A DNA stretch of 10,733 nt from assembly GCA_025922795.1 (NCBI GenBank), contig JAICHC010000043.1, positions 1 through 10,733 on the forward strand, read 5' to 3'. The notes under the pieces were generated by a model that searched no databases, was not told the DNA's origin, and worked only from the letters and a program-made list of their open reading frames with translations. Positions within the stretch are counted from its first letter, which is position 1. Each line of letters starts with the position of its first letter. Position numbers and translations under genes: made by a program. Source of the stretch: Candidatus Binatia bacterium (lineage in GTDB: Bacteria; Desulfobacterota_B; Binatia; UBA9968). This document shows, one piece after another, positions 1 to 5,624 of the stretch.

Positions 1-41
1 AAATCCAAAAAAGCCTTACGAATTTGATTTCCCGTGATCAT
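1..41 (-). CDS. alaS: Alanine--tRNA ligase, N-terminal 14 residues only (partial)
   Basis: Reading leftward from the ATG at 41-39 gives MITGNQIRKAFLDF before the window ends. This matches the conserved N-terminus of alanyl-tRNA synthetase, whose first helix carries an (E/Q)IRxAFLDFF pattern (family knowledge). The enzyme charges tRNA-Ala in the cytoplasm. The start lies 8 nt after the recX stop, and recA-recX-alaS is also the E. coli order, so position and peptide agree. The only ribosome-site-like sequence before it is a weak AGAG, so coupling to recX translation is likely. Only the start of the gene is visible; the catalytic, tRNA-binding and editing domains would lie beyond the left edge. 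Confidence 0.8.
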   Translation of the reverse strand, partial: MITGNQIRKAFLD

Positions 42-49
42 AAGCTCTG

Positions 50-547
50 TCAGTCGTCTTCTATGGAATATCGTAGCAAATTAGAAATCACATTGCTGCT
101 ATAGCCCCGGCGCTGTAAAAAAGCCGCCGCTCGGCGCAACGTTTTTGGCTCGGTAAGATCGCCGCCTTTGAAATATCGGGTCAACAGCCGTTTGGCTCGC
201 TCGGTTTCATCCACTTGTTCGAAGGTCTCGCGCAGAGCGTCTCGGACGAGGGATTGGCCGATCCCTTTGTGTCTTAGTTCCTGTTCGATTCTCTTCGGGC
301 CGAAACCGCGTCTCTGGGCCCGGCTTAACGCCCAGCTCCGCGCAAAGGCTTCCTCGTTCAGGTAATGTAAGGACTGAAGTTTTTGGATCACAGTTTCAGC
401 CGCCGCGGGGGCGTAACCCCGTCGACGCAGATACTGTCGAACCTCGGCTTCGCTGCGGGATCGGTAGGCCAGATAGCGCAGCGCTGCGCGCAGCGCTTCT
501 GAGCCGGGCGGGCCGATGTCGGTGCTATCTTTTTTTTGAGCCAGAAT
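50..547 (-). CDS. recX: Regulatory protein RecX, with non-canonical or unresolved start codon
   Basis: RecX binds RecA filaments and limits RecA recombinase and coprotease activity (family knowledge). The frame ending in TGA at 52-50 contains the three-helix RecX repeats: EALRAALRYLAYRSRSEAEV, then YLNEEAFARSWALSRAQRRG, GPKRIEQELRHKGI, and a last repeat with AAAFLQRRGYS near the C-terminus. The first repeat lies upstream of GTG 391, the only ATG/GTG/TTG start in this frame, so a GTG 391 protein (113 aa) would lack it. The frame stays open back to a TAA at 571-569. Candidate starts are ATT at 547 (165 aa, close to E. coli RecX at 166), CTG at 544, or ATA at 562, which overlaps the recA stop as ATAG and follows a purine-rich AAGGGAAG. 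The coordinates use ATT 547 as the best length match; the start is uncertain, the identity is not. Confidence 0.85.
   Translation of the reverse strand: MLAQKKDSTDIGPPGSEALRAALRYLAYRSRSEAEVRQYLRRRGYAPAAAETVIQKLQSLHYLNEEAFARSWALSRAQRRGFGPKRIEQELRHKGIGQSLVRDALRETFEQVDETERAKRLLTRYFKGGDLTEPKTLRRAAAFLQRRGYSSNVISNLLRYSIEDD
476..497. repeat. Direct repeat and 18-bp perfect palindrome inside 5' recX
   Basis: GCGCAGCGC occurs at 476-484 and again at 488-496. The overlapping stretch 480-497 (AGCGCTGCGCGCAGCGCT) is a perfect palindrome. It encodes the ALRAALR helix of the first RecX repeat, so alternating Ala/Leu/Arg codons could explain it by chance. In RNA it could fold into a GC-rich hairpin about 50 nt downstream of the putative ATT start. 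Confidence 0.5.
530..537. repeat. A8 homopolymer in the recX 5' region (T8 on plus strand)
   Basis: Eight A residues on the minus strand encode part of Gln-Lys-Lys just after the candidate ATT/CTG starts of recX. Together with the A8 run at 580-587 it brackets the recA-recX junction. Confidence 0.8.
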
Positions 548-548
548 A

Positions 549-560
549 AGCTTCGAAGCT
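549..560. repeat. 12-bp perfect palindrome over the recA stop / recX start junction
   Basis: AGCTTCGAAGCT at 549-560 is self-complementary. It overlaps the recA TAG (561-559) and lies between the ATA (562) and ATT (547) candidate starts of recX. The stem would be short (4 bp with a 4-nt loop), so on its own it is a weak RNA structure. It is listed because of its place at an unusual gene junction. Confidence 0.35.
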
Positions 561-1626
561 ATCTTCCCTTAGCCTTTTCTTTTTTTTCGGCTGCCGGCGG
601 CGGGCTCACAGCAGGAGCGGACTCGGGCGGGGTCCGTTTGATGCCGGTTTTTTCCATGACCTTGACCATGATGTCGTTGGCAGTTTCGGGGTGGTCCCTG
701 AGAAACTGCTTGGCCGCTTCCCGCCCTTGGCCGATCCGTTCGTTGGCGTAGGAATACCAGGCACCGCTTTTCTCGACGATGCCGCTTTCACTGCCGAGAT
801 CAACGATCTCGCCATCGCGAGAAATGCCCACGCCGTAAAGAATATCGAACTCGGCTTCCTTAAACGGAGGTGCCACCTTGTTTTTGACGACTTTCACTCG
901 GGTTCGGCCGCCGATCACATTGTCGCCGTCTTTAAGCGCGCCGATGCGGCGGATGTCCATGCGCACGGAAGCGTAAAATTTGAGTGCGTTGCCGCCGGTG
1001 GTGGTTTCCGGATTGCCGAACATCACGCCAATCTTCATACGAATCTGGTTGATAAAGATAACCACCGTGTGGGAACGCGAAATGGTGCCGGTCAATTTTC
1101 GCAGCGCCTGCGACATGAGCCGCGCCTGCAAGCCCATATGAGCATCGCCCATCTCTCCTTCGATCTCCGCCTTGGGCACGAGCGCCGCAACCGAATCGAC
1201 GACAAGCACATCAATGGCGCCGCTACGCACCAGGGTCTCGGCGATTTCCAGCGCCTGCTCGCCATGATCGGGCTGAGAGATCAGTAGGTCATCGGTCTTA
1301 ACGCCGAGTTTCTTGGCATACGCTAAATCCAGCGCATGCTCCGCATCGATATAGGCACCCATGCCGCCGCGCTTCTGGGCTTCGGCGACGATGTGCAGAG
1401 CGAGCGTCGTCTTGCCTGACGATTCCGGCCCATAGATTTCGATCACGCGGCCACGTGGCACGCCGCCGATACCCAGCGCGATATCGAGTCCGAGCGAGCC
1501 GGTCGAAATTACCGGCAGGTCTTTGGGTACGCCGGCTTCGCCCAATTTCATGATGGCACCCTTGCCGAACTGTCGCTCGATTTGGCTTACCGCCAGGTCG
1601 ATTGCTTTCTCGCGATTAACATCCAT
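559..1626 (-). CDS. recA: RecA recombinase
   Basis: RecA polymerises on single-stranded DNA, catalyses ATP-dependent homologous pairing and strand exchange, and triggers LexA autocleavage (family knowledge). From ATG 1626 the protein has 355 residues. It shows Walker A GPESSGKT at 66-73, the catalytic Glu96 in DAEHALD, Walker B VLVVD ending at Asp144, loop 1 [10 protein letters not shown] from about 157, and loop 2 [16 protein letters not shown] from about 203. All core residues fall at or within a residue of E. coli positions. This start is chosen because AGGGAG (1640-1635) precedes it by 8 nt; a GTG at 1677 in frame would overlap thpR by 23 nt and add 17 unconserved residues. The last 26 residues are Pro/Ala/Lys-rich and net basic, unlike the acidic E. 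coli tail. It follows thpR by 28 bp. Confidence 0.98.
   Translation of the reverse strand: MDVNREKAIDLAVSQIERQFGKGAIMKLGEAGVPKDLPVISTGSLGLDIALGIGGVPRGRVIEIYGPESSGKTTLALHIVAEAQKRGGMGAYIDAEHALDLAYAKKLGVKTDDLLISQPDHGEQALEIAETLVRSGAIDVLVVDSVAALVPKAEIEGEMGDAHMGLQARLMSQALRKLTGTISRSHTVVIFINQIRMKIGVMFGNPETTTGGNALKFYASVRMDIRRIGALKDGDNVIGGRTRVKVVKNKVAPPFKEAEFDILYGVGISRDGEIVDLGSESGIVEKSGAWYSYANERIGQGREAAKQFLRDHPETANDIMVKVMEKTGIKRTPPESAPAVSPPPAAEKKEKAKGR
580..587. repeat. A8 homopolymer in the recA 3' coding end (T8 on plus strand)
   Basis: On the minus strand a run of eight A residues encodes the Glu-Lys-Lys of the RecA tail. A second A8 run lies at 530-537 within the 5' part of recX. Runs of this length are prone to polymerase slippage and to sequencing or assembly indels. 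Confidence 0.8.
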
Positions 1627-1634
1627 CCTAGGGT

Positions 1635-1640
1635 CTCCCT
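1635..1640 (-). promoter_or_regulatory. Ribosome binding site of recA
   Basis: AGGGAG on the minus strand ends 8 nt before the ATG at 1626. It is the clearest Shine-Dalgarno match in the window and decides the recA start in favour of 1626 over the upstream GTG at 1677. Confidence 0.75.
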
Positions 1641-1654
1641 TCGCCACAACCTTG

Positions 1655-2230
1655 TCATTGGGCGGATCGTTCCGCACTGAGCGGAACGATGATCAAATGA
1701 TTATAACTGGCGCCTTCGGGTTTGAGCACACTTTGAATCAGCTTCACGCTTTCCACATTGGATACGCCGAAGTCGCGGGTTTGCCAATTTTCCAATTGCC
1801 GGCCCAACGATTTTGGCGCTCGATCCGCGTCTCGCCAGCGTCCGATCGTTAGATGCGGCGTGAATTTCCTATCCTCCGGCTTAAACCCAAGCGGCCGGAG
1901 CGCGGATTCCACTCGCGAAGCTAAAGAGACTAATCGATCGCCGGTCAAGCCGACCCATAGCACACGGGGTCGTTTGGGGCCAGGAAATACTCCTAGTCCT
2001 TTAGCATTAATGGTGAATCGCGGAAAGAGGCGAAGTTGTTCACGCAGGGTGGCACCGATCGGCTCGATTGCGGCGTCGTCTATGTTTCCAAGAAATTTGA
2101 GCGTCAAGTGAAAATTAGTCGGCGTCACCCAGCGCACTCCAATGATTTCCGGACGAAGCTGGTTACTAGCGGCGGCGATCTCATCGATGACTTTGGAATC
2201 AAGTGTTACAGCAATGAAAGCTCGAATCAC
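1655..2230 (-). CDS. thpR: RNA 2',3'-cyclic phosphodiesterase (2H family, ThpR/LigT)
   Basis: This 191-residue protein has both signature motifs of the 2H phosphoesterase fold: HLTL at 41-44 and HLTI at 126-129. These two His-x-Thr motifs form the active site that opens 2',3'-cyclic phosphates on RNA or tRNA-like ends (family knowledge). The N-terminus MIRAFIAV and the KFLG after the first motif are typical of the family, and the length is normal. The start is GTG at 2230, 11 nt after the cinA stop, with no clear ribosome site, so it is probably translated by coupling. ThpR homologues commonly sit between cinA and recA in this type of cluster. Its 3' end carries the dyad and TATAAT box that may control recA. 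Physiological substrate is unknown here. Confidence 0.93.
   Translation of the reverse strand: MIRAFIAVTLDSKVIDEIAAASNQLRPEIIGVRWVTPTNFHLTLKFLGNIDDAAIEPIGATLREQLRLFPRFTINAKGLGVFPGPKRPRVLWVGLTGDRLVSLASRVESALRPLGFKPEDRKFTPHLTIGRWRDADRAPKSLGRQLENWQTRDFGVSNVESVKLIQSVLKPEGASYNHLIIVPLSAERSAQ
1666..1690 (-). promoter_or_regulatory. 10-bp perfect inverted repeat upstream of recA (candidate operator or RNA hairpin)
   Basis: On the minus strand, ATCGTTCCGC is followed by a 5-nt loop TCAGT and the exact complement GCGGAACGAT. It lies inside the last codons of thpR, 39 nt before the recA ATG, and just downstream of a TATAAT box at 1705-1700, so it would cover the start of a transcript made there. A dyad here is where a LexA-type repressor site would sit, but I cannot match it to a specific known LexA consensus. 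There is no following T-run, so it is not a Rho-independent terminator. Confidence 0.5.
1700..1728 (-). promoter_or_regulatory. Candidate internal recA promoter in the 3' end of thpR
   Basis: A perfect TATAAT occurs at 1705-1700 on the minus strand. Seventeen bases upstream is TGCTCA (1728-1723), only a 3/6 match to TTGACA. The TATAAT is made of the Tyr-Asn codons of ThpR, so it may be chance. The position, with the dyad immediately downstream and recA about 74 bp away, makes a separately controlled recA transcript plausible. Confidence 0.35.
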
Positions 2231-2241
2231 GGCGGGAGTTG

Positions 2242-3480
2242 CTACGTCTCAAGAGTCGTTCGCAGCCAGTTGAGCGCAGCCTGAGAGGCGGATTGAATGA
2301 TCCGCTCGCGATCACCGTGGAAGTGAAATTGACGAGCCTCGTGCCGGCCTTCGAGCGCGATGCTCATCCACACCATTCCCACCGGTTTTTCCGGGCTCCC
2401 GCCGGAAGGTCCGGCAACCCCGGTGACGCTCAGGCCGATGCCCGCGCCGGTGCGCTCACGAATTCCTTGGGACATCTCCAGCGCAGTTGGCTCGCTCACC
2501 GCGCCGTGCTTTTCCAAGGTTGCAGGTGTCACCCCGAGAAAATTAATTTTCGCCTCGTTCGCGTAGGTTACGGCGCCGCCATAATAATAAGCCGAGCTGC
2601 CGGCGATGCGCGTGATGCGCCGACTAATCAGGCCCCCGGTGCACGATTCGGCAAGGGCCAAGGTTTGGCGCCTTTGCAACAGCAGCTGGCCGACACGCTC
2701 TTCCATCGTGACATCGCCCTCGGCGTAAATATGACCGCCAAGAATGCCGCGAATCTGCTCGCAGCAAGCAATAAATGCACGCTCGCGCTCTCTGCCGCCG
2801 TTCACCGCCAGGCGCAACGTCAAATCAGGAAAATGGGCGCGAAACGAAAGTCTGCCGTCGGCAGGTAGCGCAATCGGCTTGACGAGCGCATCCAATTTCG
2901 ATTCGGTGAGGCCGTAGATTTTAAATGTGCAAGCGTAAATCTCGCTGTCGGTGCCACGTTGCGCGGCGATCCACGGTATGACCGTGGCTTCGAGCATGGC
3001 TTTCATCTCCTGCGGCACGCCCGAAAGCCAGAAGAGCGGTTTATTGCCAGCCACAGTGACGTGAAAACCAGGAGCCGTACCGACCGGATTCGGGATGATC
3101 GTTGCGCCTTCCGGGAAGAGCGCTTGCTTGAGGTTGTTAACCGTCCAGGGGATGCCACGAGCCTCAAAGCGTGCCTTTAGGCTGCCTGCGACCTGCTCAT
3201 CTTTTATCAGCTGACGACCGATGAATTGAGCGACCATTTCGGTGGTCAAATCATCCGCCGTTGGTCCAAGCCCACCGCTGCCGATGATCAGGTCGCCGAG
3301 CTCAGAAGCGCGCGCAAAGGCCCAGAGCAGCCTGTTAGGGTCGTCTCCCACTTTGAGAACGGCGGCAACCTTGACACCGAGCGAGAACAGTTGATCGGCG
3401 ATCACTGCCGAGTTGGTATCAACGACTTTGCCGGTAGTGAGCTCGTCGCCGGTGCTTAGGATCACCGCGTTATGGATCAT
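2242..3480 (-). CDS. cinA: CinA family protein: MoCF-like N-terminal domain plus nicotinamide-nucleotide amidohydrolase domain
   Basis: The 412-residue protein is full length. Residues 1-170 form the molybdopterin-binding-like domain with STGDELTTGKVVDTN (9-23), GSGGLGPTADDLT (67-79) and NPVGTAPGFH (131-140), associated in some CinA proteins with ADP-ribose pyrophosphatase activity. A linking region follows (about 175-255). The C-terminal domain (about 258-412) has LAESCTGG (276-283), GSSAYYYGGAVTYANEAK, TGVAGPSGG (353-361) and EKPVG. This is the PncC fold that converts NMN to nicotinic acid mononucleotide in pyridine nucleotide salvage (family knowledge). The ATG overlaps the pgpA stop as ATGA, indicating coupling. 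CinA genes are often next to recA, in some species induced together during competence; E. coli has pncC beside recA. Confidence 0.96.
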   Translation of the reverse strand: MIHNAVILSTGDELTTGKVVDTNSAVIADQLFSLGVKVAAVLKVGDDPNRLLWAFARASELGDLIIGSGGLGPTADDLTTEMVAQFIGRQLIKDEQVAGSLKARFEARGIPWTVNNLKQALFPEGATIIPNPVGTAPGFHVTVAGNKPLFWLSGVPQEMKAMLEATVIPWIAAQRGTDSEIYACTFKIYGLTESKLDALVKPIALPADGRLSFRAHFPDLTLRLAVNGGRERERAFIACCEQIRGILGGHIYAEGDVTMEERVGQLLLQRRQTLALAESCTGGLISRRITRIAGSSAYYYGGAVTYANEAKINFLGVTPATLEKHGAVSEPTALEMSQGIRERTGAGIGLSVTGVAGPSGGSPEKPVGMVWMSIALEGRHEARQFHFHGDRERIIQSASQAALNWLRTTLET

Positions 3481-3947
3481 ATGAAGCTCATCAACGAGAG
3501 CAGCCGGAGTATCAGAAAAGTGTATAAACCAGCCATGATATCGTCCAAGACAATGCCAGCGCCGCCGGGCAGGGTCTCGAGGCGCTTGGACGGAAATACT
3601 TTTGCAATATCAAAAAAACGAAACAAGACAAAGGCGACGAATAAACCGGTCATACCTTCGGTCAAAAAGTTAGCAAGGGCAAAACCGGCGATTTCGTCGA
3701 TAACGACAATTGATGGGTCCTTCTTCCCCAAAATTAGGGCAGTTCGGTCGGCCAGACCGATCGCGACCAATACCAGCCCCAGTAGCGCTAGGACGGCTGT
3801 TATTGTTTCGATTGCCGCAAGCCGGTTAAGGGCCAGCGAAAGCGGGATTGCGATCAGCGTACCTAAGGTGCCGGGGACGAATGGTACGAACCCAACACCG
3901 CCGCCGCTGGCCAAAATAAGAATGAAACATCTCATCGCTTTTCGCAT
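3477..3947 (-). CDS. pgpA: Phosphatidylglycerophosphatase A
   Basis: PgpA is a small inner-membrane phosphatase that turns phosphatidylglycerol phosphate into phosphatidylglycerol (family knowledge). The 156-residue protein has the family motifs in order: FVPFVPGTLGT (20-30), DPSIVVIDEIAG (77-88), LFRFFDIAK (108-116) and PGGAGIVLDDIMAG (127-140), with hydrophobic helices between them. The acidic residues in IDE and LDD are the likely metal and catalytic ligands. One common position differs: the DIxKPxP pattern reads DIAKVFP, with Val117 in place of Pro. The start is ATG 3947; a second ATG four codons later is also possible and neither has a clear ribosome site. It is first in the left block, after a 157-bp gap, and its stop overlaps the cinA start. 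Confidence 0.95.
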   Translation of the reverse strand: MRKAMRCFILILASGGGVGFVPFVPGTLGTLIAIPLSLALNRLAAIETITAVLALLGLVLVAIGLADRTALILGKKDPSIVVIDEIAGFALANFLTEGMTGLFVAFVLFRFFDIAKVFPSKRLETLPGGAGIVLDDIMAGLYTFLILRLLSLMSFI

Positions 3948-4030
3948 GTCTATAAAAATATTGCTTAACCGAAAGAGGCAAGCTCCTTCCCTTGGGAGAA
4001 CTCACGAAGGTGGAGTGCCCGCCTCGGTCT

Positions 4031-4060
4031 TACTAGATCGTCAATAATGATACTAGATCG
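4031..4060. repeat. Two 10-bp direct repeats in the gap upstream of pgpA
   Basis: TACTAGATCG occurs at 4031-4040 and 4051-4060, exactly 20 bp apart, about two helical turns. A TATCAT (5/6 match to a -10 box, minus strand 4052-4047) lies between them, but no -35 match is found at 16-18 bp. The 157-bp gap (3948-4104) holds nothing else I can name. The repeats could be a regulator-binding pair, or chance. Confidence 0.4.
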
Positions 4061-4104
4061 GAAGAGGAACCGACGCTGCTTGATGCCTGAAGCAAATAGG
4101 AGCG

Positions 4105-5535
4105 CTAGGAGCGCGGAGCGGAAGTTTCTGAAAGAGCGGAAAGCTCGACGAGATATGTGCGCGTCTGGCTCTCGAAAATCTTTTGCAACGCGGGCTCGAT
4201 GCTCTCCTCAGCAGGAAAATCAACGGTTAGCGGATCAATAAATTGCTGGTCCTTAAAAAGCTCAAAATGGAGATGCGGCCCGGTGGCTCGGCCGGTGGAT
4301 CCGACGTAGCCGATGATTTGTCCCTTGGTCACCTTCGAACCGCTGCGAATGCCCGGGGCGAAGCCCTGAAGATGCGCGTAACGGCTGGTATATGTCGAAT
4401 CATGCTTGATATCGATGGCTTTGCCGTAATTGCCGTTCCAACCCGCTTCGCTGATCAGACCATCGCCGACGGCGCGAACCGGGGTGCCTCGTTGAGCAGC
4501 GAAGTCGACGCCCATGTGCGGCATGTTCGTCTTCAAGATCGGATGGAGACGCGATTCGGTAAAATGCGAGGTGATGCTGGTGAACTCGAGCGGGAAACGC
4601 AAGAAGGAACGTGCCAGGCTTTGCCCTTCTAAGTTGTAATAGTTGCCCTGCCCCTTTTGCTTCTCAAAATAGATTGCCGTCAGTTTCTGACCGGCGCTAT
4701 TGAGCTCGGCGGCCAGGATACGCATTGCCGACCGCGTTTCCTGGCCCTCGCGGCTGCGCTGTTCGTAAAGGATCTTAAACGTGTCTCCCTTTTGACCTGC
4801 CTTCTGGAGATCGATGTCCCAGGTGAAAATATCCGCGAGCTGAGATAACAATGCCGGATGAACTCCAGCCTGACGCCCATCGTTAAACAGCGCCGTATCG
4901 GTTTCCGCGCTCACCGTCTTTACCTCAACGTCAAAGGGCTTCTCCAGACGCTGAAACAGTATGCCCCGAATGCCTTTCTCCCAAATCAGGGTGAAAGCAT
5001 CGTCCTGATTGAATTCCAGCGCTTTTAGCTGGCCTGGAACGGCTCGACCGGTCCGCGTCAAGGTGGGCTTGGCAAAATAGAGGTGGACTTCGCGGCCAGC
5101 CGGCAACGGGCGCCGGCCAACCTCACGGGTCAGCGAACGCAACCACAATTGCTTCTCCGCGTGGGCAAGGCCGTAGCGTCCGAGCAGCAGGGAAAACGTC
5201 TCGCCGGCCCTGATACGGTGAAGGATATGCTTGCGCGTGTCGCGTGGATCGAAGCGCCCGGGTATCGCCGTCGGGAGCCACACTCGAGATGCTTGGGGGA
5301 TGATTGTCTTGCCCGCTCCGGCCGTAGCTTGGCTGGATTTGCTCTTGGAATGGGTTTTCCCAGCGGTTTCTTGTGTAACGCCTCCGACTTCAGGCAGGTT
5401 TATGGCGAGCACCGCGACGGCCGTGGCGAGCAACGCTAGTTGGTTGAAAGAGCCGGGGGGGAAAAGCCATCGCACGTTTTTCTTAAAACCCGTCACCGTG
5501 TTGTCACTCCAAGACGCATAGGCAAAATTTTTCAT
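4105..5535 (-). CDS. M23 family peptidoglycan endopeptidase, MepM/Csd3-like, membrane anchored
   Basis: From ATG 5535 this is 476 residues. A hydrophobic segment at 31-47 (NQLALLATAVAVLAINL) is the N-terminal anchor. A LysM/OapA-like stretch follows (about 102-156, HILHRIRAGETFSLLLGRYGL), then a domain with FTWDIDLQKAGQKGDTFKIL as in MepM and Csd3, then the M23 catalytic domain (324-439). Zinc ligands are visible as H340 and D344 in HMGVDFA, and H421 and H423 in HLHFE, with H388 in YAHL; the site looks intact. Such enzymes cut peptide crosslinks in periplasmic peptidoglycan to allow wall growth or shape change (family knowledge). The start is uncertain: a TTG at 5628 overlaps the upstream stop, and a GTG at 5496 has GGAG about 10 nt upstream. 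It follows the VWA gene directly. Confidence 0.93.
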   Translation of the reverse strand: MKNFAYASWSDNTVTGFKKNVRWLFPPGSFNQLALLATAVAVLAINLPEVGGVTQETAGKTHSKSKSSQATAGAGKTIIPQASRVWLPTAIPGRFDPRDTRKHILHRIRAGETFSLLLGRYGLAHAEKQLWLRSLTREVGRRPLPAGREVHLYFAKPTLTRTGRAVPGQLKALEFNQDDAFTLIWEKGIRGILFQRLEKPFDVEVKTVSAETDTALFNDGRQAGVHPALLSQLADIFTWDIDLQKAGQKGDTFKILYEQRSREGQETRSAMRILAAELNSAGQKLTAIYFEKQKGQGNYYNLEGQSLARSFLRFPLEFTSITSHFTESRLHPILKTNMPHMGVDFAAQRGTPVRAVGDGLISEAGWNGNYGKAIDIKHDSTYTSRYAHLQGFAPGIRSGSKVTKGQIIGYVGSTGRATGPHLHFELFKDQQFIDPLTVDFPAEESIEPALQKIFESQTRTYLVELSALSETSAPRS

Positions 5536-5564
5536 TAGATAAATGGTTTCGTCAGGCCTGTCAA
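5534..5564 (-). promoter_or_regulatory. Possible sigma-70-like promoter at the start of the M23 gene
   Basis: A perfect TTGACA at 5564-5559 is followed after 19 bp by TCTAAT (5539-5534, 5/6 match), or after 17 bp by TATCTA (3/6). Spacing is long for the better -10. A transcript starting here would begin after ATG 5535 and would favour the GTG at 5496 as start. Weak evidence. Confidence 0.25.
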
Positions 5565-5624
5565 ACAAAAAATCACTGCTTTTGGCAAGCCAGAAAAACG
5601 CCCGGTGATTGCTTGGAGCAACAG

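Noticed and set aside
691..1287. Long open frame (198 codons) on the plus strand opposite recA.
   Set aside because: It lies entirely antisense to conserved recA codons, shows no recognisable motif, and follows the usual pattern of shadow frames in GC-rich DNA.
1627..1677. GTG at 1677 as the start of RecA, adding 17 residues.
   Set aside because: It would overlap thpR by 23 nt and has no ribosome site, while ATG 1626 has AGGGAG at 8 nt and gives E. coli-like residue numbering.
2239..2868. Open frame of 209 codons on the plus strand opposite cinA.
   Set aside because: Antisense to the conserved PncC-like domain; composition rich in Arg/Ala/Gly with no family motif.
3984..3998. Possible terminator hairpin (TCCC-TT-GGGA) in the gap between the M23 gene and pgpA.
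   Set aside because: The stem is only 4 bp with a 2-nt loop and no T-run follows on the minus strand.
4039..4044. TTGACG on the minus strand as a -35 box for pgpA.
   Set aside because: No -10-like hexamer occurs 16-18 bp downstream; the sequence there is CGGGCA.
3472..4047. Open frame of 191 codons on the plus strand opposite pgpA and the gap.
   Set aside because: Mostly antisense to pgpA; its Lys/Ser/Arg-rich translation looks like the reverse of membrane-helix codons.
4099..4125. Repeated GGAGCG units at the 3' end of the M23 gene, considered as a terminator or tandem repeat.
   Set aside because: The copies are short and imperfect, fall mostly within codons for the protein tail, and no hairpin plus T-run forms.
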